Part shown: positions 17,448 to 23,060 of the stretch, one piece after another
Layout: every line of letters begins with the position of its first letter
Position numbering within the stretch: the stretch's first letter is position 1
Virus record (IMG/VR): IMGVR_UViG_3300031240_000020
Span: 1-39,143 of that record
Length of the DNA: 39,143 nucleotides
Source of the DNA: a virus
Reading direction: 5' to 3' (one strand)
The notes under the pieces: model-generated
What the model saw: the letters and a program-made list of their open reading frames with translations, nothing else
Told to the model about the DNA's origin: nothing
The model's database searches: none
Position numbers and translations under genes: made by a program

Positions 17448-17471
17448 AAAAATACCCCACATAAGTGGGGT
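17446..17471 (-). terminator. Rho-independent terminator, leftward
   Basis: ACCCCAC (17454-17460) pairs with GTGGGGT (17465-17471) around ATAA. On the minus strand the stem is followed by seven Ts (17452-17446), ending the leftward operon from 18516. Rightward there is no U-run, so it works less well for the plus strand. Confidence 0.75.
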
Positions 17472-17505
17472 TAAGTTTGGGTAGGTACTTTATTATAATT
17501 ATATT

Positions 17506-17688
17506 CTAGAAAATAAATTCATATCCTATATCTTTTGGTGTATTGCCGTACTTAACTTCACATTCTTCTATCCACTTTTTTGCTTCTGGACATAAATCTA
17601 TTTTAGTAAAGTCATCTTTACCTTTACCTTTTTTATTCCATCTTTCATCTTCATTACTTTTTATCGTCCATACTCCTTTCTTTATCAT
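17506..17688 (-). CDS. Small hypothetical protein
   Basis: 60 aa, SD AAGGAG. Contains a WTIKSNEDERWNKKGKGK basic stretch and a C-terminal CEVKYGNTPKDIGYEFIF. No recognised family. Last gene of the leftward RHH operon. Confidence 0.5.
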   Translation of the reverse strand: MIKKGVWTIKSNEDERWNKKGKGKDDFTKIDLCPEAKKWIEECEVKYGNTPKDIGYEFIF

Positions 17689-17815
17689 TTTCTTTCTCCT
17701 TAGTATCCATATATTTTATTAGCATATTTAATAATATTTTATACATATTTAATGATGCTATCTTTGCATCTATTATATTTATTTTTCTTTTAATATCATT
17801 TATGTCAGGTAACAT
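17654..17815 (-). CDS. Small helical protein
   Basis: 53 aa, SD GAGG 8-9 nt before ATG; overlaps the next gene by 35 nt. Isoleucine-rich helix (IKRKINIIDAKIASLNMYKI) then a charged tail. The SD and the fill of the gap support it. Confidence 0.5.
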   Translation of the reverse strand: MLPDINDIKRKINIIDAKIASLNMYKILLNMLIKYMDTKEKENDKERSMDDKK

Positions 17816-17847
17816 AAATTTATCCTCGTTTTGGTAATATAATTTTA

Positions 17848-18120
17848 TTATACAACATCAACATTAATTATTTTTTTTGCCATATGCATAGCTTCCATAA
17901 ATCCTCTTGCATGGCTTATATCTTCTGGTTTTTTAGTTTTTACAGCGTTATATAGATAACGTATAAAAATTTTTCTCATTTCTTCAATTTTACTTTTAAC
18001 ATCTTTAAATTCACCTTCATTTACATTTGGATCATCATTTACAGATTCCATTGGATCTAATCCAGTTTGTTCTATATATTCAGTTTGTTTATCTAATACC
18101 CATTGACCTGTTTTACTCAT
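17848..18120 (-). CDS. Hypothetical protein
   Basis: 90 aa, SD GAGGG, starting directly after the stop of the upstream RHH gene. Mostly helical with a C-terminal amphipathic stretch (ARGFMEAMHMAKKIINVDVV). No motif recognised. Confidence 0.55.
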   Translation of the reverse strand: MSKTGQWVLDKQTEYIEQTGLDPMESVNDDPNVNEGEFKDVKSKIEEMRKIFIRYLYNAVKTKKPEDISHARGFMEAMHMAKKIINVDVV

Positions 18121-18300
18121 TTATAAACCCTCAACTTTATTTAAAAGTACTTCCTGCTTCTTACCAACAAAACTTTTTTCCAGACTTTGCCTAACAAGTT
18201 GTGACAAAGATAAGTCTTTCTCTATTGCAGCTATCTTTAACTTTTTCCAGCATTCCTTAGAAACTTCTACTGGTATGGACTTTAGTTCTTCTTTGGACAT
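18121..18300 (-). CDS. Ribbon-helix-helix regulator (Arc-like)
   Basis: 59 aa, SD GAGG. Strand SIPVEVS followed by two helices (KKLKIAAIEKD; SLSQLVRQSLEKSF) is the RHH fold of Arc/MetJ-type repressors. Length is close to Arc (53 aa). It could be a transcription repressor or an antitoxin, but no toxin gene is paired with it. Downstream of a second RHH gene in the same operon. Confidence 0.65.
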   Translation of the reverse strand: MSKEELKSIPVEVSKECWKKLKIAAIEKDLSLSQLVRQSLEKSFVGKKQEVLLNKVEGL

Positions 18301-18357
18301 TTATTTAACCTCGGTTACTTTATGATAACTATGATTATATATTTATATTTTATACTG

Positions 18358-18516
18358 TCAACTACTCTCTATACTTTCTTTTTCTTTTTTTACCAAAAAG
18401 TTAATAATGTCTGACATAGGTATTTCTAGTACCGCAGATCTTTTTTTTAGGAAAGCCCATAGTTCTTTATCTAACTTAGCTAAAAAGTATTTTTTATCTT
18501 TATCTTTTGTATTCAT
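18358..18516 (-). CDS. Second ribbon-helix-helix-like regulator
   Basis: 52 aa. YFLAKLDKELWAFLKKRSAV then PMSDIINFLVKKEKE fits strand-helix-helix with the S-x-I-I pattern of RHH helix B. First gene after a strong leftward promoter, next to the divergent replication operon. No strong SD (GCACGCAACC before the ATG), so the start is less sure. Confidence 0.55.
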   Translation of the reverse strand: MNTKDKDKKYFLAKLDKELWAFLKKRSAVLEIPMSDIINFLVKKEKESIESS

Positions 18517-18557
18517 GGTTGCGTGCCTTTATATAAATATTTTTAGAATAAAATATT

Positions 18558-18586
18558 ATTATATAAGTGACACTGATAAACAACAA
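18558..18586 (-). promoter_or_regulatory. Leftward promoter of the RHH operon
   Basis: Minus strand: TTGTTG (18586-18581), 17-bp spacer, consensus TATAAT (18563-18558). It lies 42 bp before the first RHH gene. Confidence 0.7.
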
Positions 18587-18627
18587 GCACATTGATTAAT
18601 TTTGATTACAATTTGAACTAATGATTG

Positions 18628-18656
18628 TTTACAAAGGAAAAATAAAAGAGTATGTT
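18628..18656 (+). promoter_or_regulatory. Rightward promoter of the replication operon
   Basis: TTTACA (18628-18633), 17-bp spacer, TATGTT (18651-18656). Divergent from the RHH promoter, with -35 boxes about 41 bp apart, so one RHH-bound operator could regulate both. Confidence 0.5.
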
Positions 18657-18662
18657 TCTATG

Positions 18663-18828
18663 CATGTAAGGGGAAGTAACAGCTTCCCCCCTCAGGGAAA
18701 GTCCTTTTAAAACTTAAAGGGAATTCTCGACACCAATCTAAATTAACCCTCTTTCTACTGTAGAGCAGTAACAGGATTATTATATCTATGCTCATAGAAA
18801 GATCAACCTTTTATTTAAGGAATTTTTT
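18663..18828 (+). promoter_or_regulatory. Structured 5' leader of the replication operon
   Basis: About 166 nt without a gene between the promoter and the initiator ATG. Hairpins: GGGGAAG/CTTCCCC (18670-18676 / 18683-18689), CCTTT/AAAGG (about 18702-18720) and TACTG/CAGTA (about 18757-18771). A long folded leader suggests RNA-level control of the initiator. No known riboswitch class recognised. Confidence 0.45.
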
Positions 18829-19692
18829 ATGTCCATAGAAAAAACAAATTTCAATTATCTTCGTCAACAGAAACTTCCTTCTACAACAATCCCAACAGGC
18901 GTACTTCAGAACATAAAAGATACAGATGTACTTGCTGTCTATTGTTATCTAGCAAGTCTTCCTTGTGGGTGGGAAGTAAATAGAAAGCACTTAATGAATC
19001 ATTTTCAGAAAGGAAGAGACAAAATTGATCACGTATTGAAATGGTTAAATAATAACCATCTATTAGAGTATCACCGTGAAAGAAAGGAAGATGGAAAGCT
19101 CGGGATAGGCTTTATTATTGTTAAGGACGGGATAGATTTTGTTAAGAATGTAGTTAATAATCAAGAACATAACACCAGACCACTAAAAACCAGTGGTGTG
19201 GCTAAGCGAACCAGACCACTAAAAAACCCGGGTCTGGTTAAACCAGGGTCTGGTAAATCAGGCACATATATAAATAATAATATTTATAATAATAAAGATA
19301 ATATAAAAGCAGAGAGAGCGCTCCATTCTGTCGCGCCAACATCTCGATCTCGCTCACGCTCGATCTCTCCCTCTCTTTCTTTACAAACCTTCCAACCAAA
19401 TCAAGAGCACATCATCCTGGCTCAAGACCTGCGCGTGGATATAGACCGTGAATTAGAATCTTTCAAAGTTAAAGGAGGTAAATACAAAAATAATCTGGAT
19501 CAAGGTTTTAAGATTTGGTTAAAAATGGCCAAAGAGCATCAAGATAGCAAACCAAGTAAACCACAAGAAATCAGAAGTACAGTTCCTTGGTTTGGTCCAG
19601 GGCACCCTACTTATGATTCTTTATACCCACAACGGAAGTTAAATTCGCAAGGAGCGAACTATGGACAGCAGAAAGAAGGATTACGATTATAA
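18829..19692 (+). CDS. Replication initiator, O/DnaD-like
   Basis: 287 aa, SD AAGGAA. N-terminal ~100 residues form a winged-helix unit (DVLAVYCYLASLP...KHLMNHFQKGRDKIDHVLKW). A low-complexity linker (about 115-185) includes repeats RPLKTSG / RPLKNPG and an RSRSRSIS basic run. The C-terminal GGKYKNNLDQGFKIWLKMAK (216-235) resembles DnaT/DnaD-type ends that contact helicase or ssDNA. The linker DNA holds origin-like repeats, as lambda O does. Likely opens the origin and recruits the host helicase. No helicase or loader gene is obvious nearby. Confidence 0.7.
   Translation: MSIEKTNFNYLRQQKLPSTTIPTGVLQNIKDTDVLAVYCYLASLPCGWEVNRKHLMNHFQKGRDKIDHVLKWLNNNHLLEYHRERKEDGKLGIGFIIVKDGIDFVKNVVNNQEHNTRPLKTSGVAKRTRPLKNPGLVKPGSGKSGTYINNNIYNNKDNIKAERALHSVAPTSRSRSRSISPSLSLQTFQPNQEHIILAQDLRVDIDRELESFKVKGGKYKNNLDQGFKIWLKMAKEHQDSKPSKPQEIRSTVPWFGPGHPTYDSLYPQRKLNSQGANYGQQKEGLRL
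19175..19313. other. Candidate replication origin within the initiator gene
   Basis: CCAGACCACTAAAAA occurs at 19175-19189 and 19211-19225 (36-bp period). The core in inverse orientation, GGGTCTGGT, occurs at 19230-19238 and 19246-19254 (16-bp period). An almost pure A/T stretch follows at 19264-19307. Iteron-like repeats beside an AT-rich unwinding region, inside the initiator gene, is the lambda ori layout. Confidence 0.65.
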
Positions 19693-19999
19693 ATCAGTAG
19701 TAACAGCTGGTGAAATGTTTGCAGTGAAGATGAAAAATGCAATTTTTCCTGATAGGCCATGGACGCCATTAATTGCTTTAAGTGTTGGATACACTATGTC
19801 TGCTTTTAAAAAAGTAGCAAAAAAATTCTATCCCGAGTTAAATGAAGTTCAATTGTTGCACAAATTAGGTGGATATAGCGAAATAGATATTGTCGATGGT
19901 TTTAAAGATCCAGAGTTTTCCATGGAGGGAAAATGCGAACCAAACCAACCAAGGCATATTGGAAGGCTTATAGAGGGCTGTACGGCAACGATAAGTTAA
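19661..19999 (+). CDS. Hypothetical replication-operon protein
   Basis: 112 aa, SD AAGGAG, overlapping the initiator by 32 nt and the nuclease by 67 nt. Helical N-terminal half (VVTAGEMFAVKMKNAIFPDR). No motif recognised. Position after an O-like gene recalls lambda P, but size and sequence give no support for a helicase loader. Confidence 0.55.
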   Translation: MDSRKKDYDYKSVVTAGEMFAVKMKNAIFPDRPWTPLIALSVGYTMSAFKKVAKKFYPELNEVQLLHKLGGYSEIDIVDGFKDPEFSMEGKCEPNQPRHIGRLIEGCTATIS

Positions 20000-20403
20000 A
20001 TTTAGTACCTGAGGAAGGGGTAAAAAAAAAGTCGTCTCCTAGAGCTCGTATTGAGGTTCCAAGTGAACAAGAGGAACAAATCAGAGCTTCAGTTTGGATG
20101 GATAAAATGGGAATTGCTCATCATCATTCTCCTAATGGGGGGTTTAGAGATGCCCGAGAAGGCGCCAAATTCAAGCGTATGGGCACCTCTGCTGGTTACC
20201 CGGACTTTGTATTACCTTATGCCAGAAAAGGATACCACGGGCTTTACATTGAGGTTAAACGTAGATACGGAGGTAAACTTTCGGAAGCGCAAATTTATTG
20301 GCGAGATTTATTGATTAGGGAAGGTTATGCCTGGTATGAAGCAAAAGGCGCTGATCAGTGTATAAAAATTGTACAGAACTACTTAGGAATGACAAATGAA
20401 TGA
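19933..20403 (+). CDS. VRR-NUC domain nuclease
   Basis: 156 aa, SD GGAGG. Conserved VRR-NUC pattern: E47/E48 in the first helix, HHHSPNGG (63-70), KRMGTSAGYPD (81-91) with D91, EVK (107-109), Q120 in LSEAQ. This PD-(D/E)XK family includes phage structure-specific and Holliday-junction-type nucleases. Placed with replication genes, it probably processes branched DNA before packaging. Confidence 0.85.
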   Translation: MRTKPTKAYWKAYRGLYGNDKLNLVPEEGVKKKSSPRARIEVPSEQEEQIRASVWMDKMGIAHHHSPNGGFRDAREGAKFKRMGTSAGYPDFVLPYARKGYHGLYIEVKRRYGGKLSEAQIYWRDLLIREGYAWYEAKGADQCIKIVQNYLGMTNE

Positions 20404-20578
20404 TCTAAGTTTTGATGAAAGCAACGCCTTAAGTGAAACAGTAGTCATGTTCATGGAAATGCCAATTAGAAAATTAAGATATACAATAAAATCATTAAAA
20501 AAATATAAAACCGTTGAAGCAAAAGAAGTTATTGATATACTGCAATTAATTATTAATAAGAAGAAAATAAAAGTTTAG
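20396..20578 (+). CDS. Small hypothetical protein
   Basis: 60 aa, overlapping the nuclease by 8 nt. Helical, basic C-terminus (LQLIINKKKIKV). Last gene of the replication operon, followed by a hairpin (20609-20628) and a terminator. Confidence 0.5.
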   Translation: MNDLSFDESNALSETVVMFMEMPIRKLRYTIKSLKKYKTVEAKEVIDILQLIINKKKIKV

Positions 20579-20608
20579 TCCTTGGCAGTGATTTTTACTA
20601 TGTAAGCT

Positions 20609-20628
20609 ATACGTGTTTTGTCACGTAT
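20609..20628 (+). other. Hairpin after the replication operon
   Basis: ATACGTG (20609-20615) pairs with CACGTAT (20622-20628) around TTTTGT. No T-run follows. It may protect the 3' end of the operon mRNA or belong to the RNA region downstream. Confidence 0.5.
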
Positions 20629-20660
20629 CTCCTCGTTTTGGGGTAAAAATATTTGGGACG

Positions 20661-20683
20661 ACCCGTGAATAGCGGGTTTTTTT
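20661..20683 (+). terminator. Rho-independent terminator
   Basis: ACCCG (20661-20665) and CGGGT (20673-20677) flank a 7-nt loop and are followed by TTTTTT. It probably ends the replication operon and marks the upstream limit of the structured RNA region. Confidence 0.6.
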
Positions 20684-20784
20684 ATTATGAATACATGCAA
20701 CCTACTAGAGGATCGCTAGTGGCATTTTATGTGAAGTTTGTTAAGCCGCGCATGTGTTCGCCAATTATGTTGTTACATATCTAT

Positions 20785-20845
20785 GACCCATTTACCTTCC
20801 CCATGTTGGGTGTACTGCGGTGCGCACTGCTTGGTATAATGGGTC
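20785..20845 (+). repeat. RNA module 0 (degenerate)
   Basis: GACCCA (20785-20790) pairs with TGGGTC (20840-20845), then GTCAGTTTACGG, the tail motif of the other modules. The GATACT motif is missing, so this is a weak copy. Confidence 0.4.
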
Positions 20846-20855
20846 GTCAGTTTAC

Positions 20856-20872
20856 GGAAACAGCGTCGCTGA
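20856..20872 (+). repeat. Arm repeat, copy 1
   Basis: GGAAACAGCGTCGCTGA, identical to 21244-21260. Here it folds directly with ATTTCC to make a short hairpin before module A. Confidence 0.8.
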
Positions 20873-20886
20873 TTTCCAAAGGTTAT

Positions 20887-20977
20887 GCCCTATGATACCT
20901 GGCCAATAGGATTTGAGTAATTAACTCAATTAAACAGGCATGATGAATCATGTGACCAGCGAAGGGTAAAATAGGGC
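20887..20977 (+). repeat. RNA module A
   Basis: Outer helix GCCCTAT/ATAGGGC, motif TATGATACCT, inner helix CTGG/CCAG, hairpins TTGAGT/ACTCAA and CATGAT/ATCATG, then GGGTAAAATA. The tail shares 21 identical bases (20968-20988) with module C (21576-21596). Confidence 0.7.
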
Positions 20978-20999
20978 GCCAGTTTATGTAAAAAATGTC

Positions 21000-21242
21000 G
21001 TGGAAATGAAATTGAATAGACAATATTTTTTTGATAAATATTTAAACAAAATTATTGAATATAGGGAAAAATATTCAATATTAGAAAAACAATTAGAAAC
21101 TGCTACTGCTAGAAATGTAATATTTATTAAATCTTTGCAAGAAGATTTGTCGATAAAATTTTGTAAATTTATTCTAAAACCAAATGTTTATTTTGAATTA
21201 GAAGAGCAAAAATATATTGAAAATTTATTAATTAAAGATTAA
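21000..21242 (+). CDS. Small coiled-coil protein inside the RNA region
   Basis: 80 aa, Lys/Glu/Ile-rich with a heptad-like stretch (IIEYREKYSILEKQLETATA). Its AT-rich coding style matches the phage genes, not the flanking RNA. It lies exactly between the two arm repeats, its stop ending 2 nt before copy 2. No good SD is visible. Could be an inserted gene or chance reading frame; the coding-like composition favours a gene. Confidence 0.45.
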   Translation: MEMKLNRQYFFDKYLNKIIEYREKYSILEKQLETATARNVIFIKSLQEDLSIKFCKFILKPNVYFELEEQKYIENLLIKD

Positions 21243-21243
21243 T

Positions 21244-21260
21244 GGAAACAGCGTCGCTGA
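21244..21260 (+). repeat. Arm repeat, copy 2, with 120-nt insertion domain
   Basis: Same 17 bases as 20856-20872. Its partner TGTTTCC lies at 21384-21390, so the arm encloses about 120 nt with its own hairpins (ACACC/GGTGT, CGG/CCG and GGCC-rich stems). The following AAAGTTTATGG leads into module B as AAAGGTTATG leads into module A. Confidence 0.75.
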
Positions 21261-21399
21261 CAGTGAAGCGAATTCGGTAACACCCTGTGAGGTGTGAAAC
21301 GGTTAAAACCCGTGGCAGACGAGCCTGAAAATGGTAGACCACAGCGCTGAAGTTCCTGGCCAGAAGAACGTGCAATTCGTTCCTGTTTCCAAAGTTTAT

Positions 21400-21468
21400 G
21401 GCCTATGATATTTAGTATGGGGTTGGCATAGCCACACCATTTAAATGATTAGCTAAATAAGATAGGCC
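21400..21468 (+). repeat. RNA module B
   Basis: Outer helix GGCCTAT/ATAGGCC, motif TATGATATTT, inner helix TTTAG/CTAAA, apical hairpin ATGG...GGC/GCC...CCAT. Shortest copy (69 nt). Tail ACCAGTTTATG. Confidence 0.7.
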
Positions 21469-21478
21469 ACCAGTTTAT

Positions 21479-21585
21479 GCCCGACGATACTTTTTACAAG
21501 ACGAAAGCCTAAGTTTGACGAATGCGTTCCACGCACTAGGATGATAACCGAGGGTTAGTAGAAACGATTTAAAGGAAAATAGGGC
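21479..21585 (+). repeat. RNA module C
   Basis: Outer helix GCCC/GGGC, motif GACGATACT, inner helix CTTT/AAAG, then GGAAAATA. Tail GCCAGTTTATGG is shared with module A. The first bases CCGACGATACT match module D exactly. Confidence 0.7.
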
Positions 21586-21595
21586 GCCAGTTTAT

Positions 21596-21683
21596 GGCCG
21601 ACGATACTAAAACTATAAATTAATCCTTTGATGGATACTAATCCTTTCCGTGAGAGTCGGATGATGTTTTGGGAAAATAGGCC
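21596..21683 (+). repeat. RNA module D
   Basis: Outer helix GGCC/GGCC, motif GACGATACT, inner helix AAAAC/GTTTT, then GGGAAAATA. Tail TCCATTTTTTA. Confidence 0.7.
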
Positions 21684-21704
21684 TCCATTTTTTATCTACC
21701 AAAA

Positions 21705-21733
21705 AATTACCAATTAATGTCAAATTGGTAATT
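21705..21733 (+). other. Strong AT hairpin between modules D and E
   Basis: AATTACCAATT (21705-21715) pairs perfectly with AATTGGTAATT (21723-21733), with A-run before and GTATTTT after. It could be a weak terminator separating two transcripts. The surrounding 21685-21835 is AT-rich, unlike the modules. Confidence 0.5.
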
Positions 21734-21749
21734 GTATTTTGTTAAATGT

Positions 21750-21776
21750 TTGATGGGTTAAAAAGATATATATAAT
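21750..21776 (+). promoter_or_regulatory. Possible promoter before module E
   Basis: TTGATG (21750-21755) and a perfect TATAAT (21771-21776) with 15-bp spacing, shorter than ideal. If used, it would transcribe module E and the tRNA-like element separately. Confidence 0.35.
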
Positions 21777-21840
21777 TGATTAATATATAATTTAACTTTA
21801 ATTTTGTTAATTGCTCTGATAAGCTCTGTTAAATGTTCAT

Positions 21841-21942
21841 GGCCGATGATACTGATGTGCGAGTTTTATATTATGTCCGTGCTGGTCATTACTAGTTAAC
21901 TCCAGCGGAATGAAAAACTTTATATCTGAGGGAAAGTAGGCC
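21841..21942 (+). repeat. RNA module E
   Basis: Outer helix GGCC/GGCC, motif GATGATACT, inner helix AGTTTT/AAAACT, then GGGAAAGTA. Tail TCCAATTTATGG runs straight into the tRNA-like element. Confidence 0.7.
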
Positions 21943-21953
21943 TCCAATTTATG

Positions 21954-22034
21954 GATTCAGTACCTCAGATGGTTAGAGGACATTGAGTACTATAGTACTA
22001 GGTGAAGTCGTTGGTTCAACTCCAACCTGAATCC
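21954..22034 (+). ncRNA. tRNA-like structure without anticodon loop
   Basis: Acceptor GATTCAG/CTGAATC (7 bp; a flanking G-C at 21953/22034 would extend it to 8), linker TA, D arm CCTC/GAGG with AGATGGTTA, T arm GTTGG/CCAAC with canonical loop TTCAACT, 5-nt variable loop. The anticodon arm is abnormal: CATTG/AGGTG with two G-U pairs and one mismatch, then AGTAC/GTACT closing a 4-nt TATA loop. No 7-nt loop exists, so it cannot decode. It may act as a processing signal or tRNA mimic. Confidence 0.75.
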
Positions 22035-22062
22035 TTCAATAGTAATAATTTATTATTTGATA

Positions 22063-22068
22063 TATAAT
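22063..22068 (+). promoter_or_regulatory. -10 element for the 309-aa gene
   Basis: Perfect TATAAT 61 bp before the ATG of the coiled-coil gene. No good -35 at the usual distance (TAGTAA at 17 bp), so an activator or alternative factor may be needed. Confidence 0.4.
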
Positions 22069-22128
22069 GTCTCGTTCCCTTCCTTTTTTCCCTTTCCTGT
22101 TTTAAATGTATTTCTGGAGTAAATTAAT

Positions 22129-23058
22129 ATGGACATTAATGTACCAGCAGGTCAAACCAGTGGTCTTCATTTGCACGATAGAAATGAAAATCACACAAAC
22201 GAACATTGCTCTTCTGCCGGGCAAGTTGAACGCTTAAGTTTAGCTGGAATTTCAGCAACTAATAGCAATGCTGTTGAAGGTCGAGCATTAACCAATGCAA
22301 ATGGTGTTGAAGGTCGTGGAGAAACCGAAAGATTCGGTTTTCAAAACTTGAATGCTGTAAGAAATGAAGCGGTAGAAACACGCAATAAAGTTGAACGCAA
22401 TGGTGATAAAAATGAATCCACAACTGAAAAGTTTGGATTATATAATGCCAATAAAGTTGATCAGAGCATCGATGCTACAAAAGATGGCATTAAAGATGCA
22501 ATGCTTCAATCTGCACAAGACACAGCAAGTTTAATGGTAAGCCAAACTATAGGCTTTAAAGATGGACTGTTAAAAGCATGTGGTGATACAGCTTCAATCA
22601 TACAAAATGCTAACAGCGGTTTCCGCGATTCTCTTTTGCAAGCTTCTAACAATGCCGCAGCTATACAGGCTTCTATTGCTAGCGGTGTTTGTGGAATTGA
22701 AAAAGAAATAGCTTTTGTTAAAGGTTCTGTTGAACTACAAGCTGCAAACAATCGTGCTGCGTTAGAGCTAGAAGCCGCTAAGAACTTAGCCGCTGTTCAG
22801 CTTACAGCAACAATTAATGCAAAAGATGCTGCATTGACAGCTGCACATAATACAGCTGCATTGATGGCTAAAATTGCAGAATGTTGCTGCGAAAATAAAG
22901 CATTGGTTATTGAAAAAGCAAATGGTACTGATATGCTGATTCGAAAACTTGATGAAGATCGCGTTAAAGATCAATTACAATTCGCTCGTGATGAATTGGT
23001 TGCTCTTCGTTTACGTGCTTCTTTAGTTCCCCCAGTAGTTGCAGCAGTGTCATTGTAA
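22129..23058 (+). CDS. Ala-rich coiled-coil protein, ECCCENK motif
   Basis: 309 aa, SD TGGAG. After an N-terminal His/Asn-rich part it becomes repetitive Ala/Asn/Glu helix (AANNRAALELEAAKNLAAVQ) with about 11-residue spacing, then AECCCENK (about 256-263) and TDMLIRKLDEDRVKDQL. Proteins with the CCCE..L..EKA..TD.LIR signature occur in many phages without known function. It has its own -10 and a strong terminator, so it is probably highly expressed; a structural or filament-forming role is a guess. Confidence 0.65.
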   Translation: MDINVPAGQTSGLHLHDRNENHTNEHCSSAGQVERLSLAGISATNSNAVEGRALTNANGVEGRGETERFGFQNLNAVRNEAVETRNKVERNGDKNESTTEKFGLYNANKVDQSIDATKDGIKDAMLQSAQDTASLMVSQTIGFKDGLLKACGDTASIIQNANSGFRDSLLQASNNAAAIQASIASGVCGIEKEIAFVKGSVELQAANNRAALELEAAKNLAAVQLTATINAKDAALTAAHNTAALMAKIAECCCENKALVIEKANGTDMLIRKLDEDRVKDQLQFARDELVALRLRASLVPPVVAAVSL

Positions 23059-23060
23059 TA

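Larger units (their letters stand above)
20690..22034 (+). ncRNA. Large modular structured RNA region, new class candidate
   Basis: About 1.35 kb with one small gene (21000-21242), visibly richer in G+C than its surroundings and full of hairpins. It holds five clear copies and one weak copy of a module: outer helix GSCC...GGSC; GAYGATACT-like 5' motif; GGRAAAATA-like 3' motif; then (G/T)CCANTTTATG. Inner helix sequences differ between copies but still pair (CTGG/CCAG, TTTAG/CTAAA, CTTT/AAAG, AAAAC/GTTTT, AGTTTT/AAAACT), which is compensatory change. The array abuts a tRNA-like fold. Size, repeated structure and tRNA context recall GOLLD and ROOL phage RNAs, but identity is not established. 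Ends are uncertain, and it may be two transcripts. Confidence 0.65.

Noticed and set aside
18407-18595. 62-aa rightward open frame
   Set aside because: It is antisense to the RHH-like gene and its promoter, which have a better match to known folds and signals.
18829-20578. Helicase or helicase loader in the replication operon
   Set aside because: No Walker motif in any of these proteins; the 112-aa gene in the lambda P position shows no loader feature.
20653-20895. 80-aa open frame across the start of the RNA region
   Set aside because: It begins in a terminator hairpin, runs through module 0 and the arm repeat, and has unusual composition (many Cys, Pro, Arg) and no ribosome binding site.
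20887-21942. CRISPR array
   Set aside because: Repeats are long, diverged, irregularly spaced and folded; spacers of uniform length are absent.
21596-21942. Hammerhead or HDV-like ribozymes in the GATGATACT/GGGAAA modules
   Set aside because: The CUGAUGA...GAA core and three-stem layout of a hammerhead and the HDV double pseudoknot are not met.
21954-22034. Annotation as a normal tRNA
   Set aside because: No 7-nt anticodon loop can be formed; the arm ends in a TATA tetraloop.
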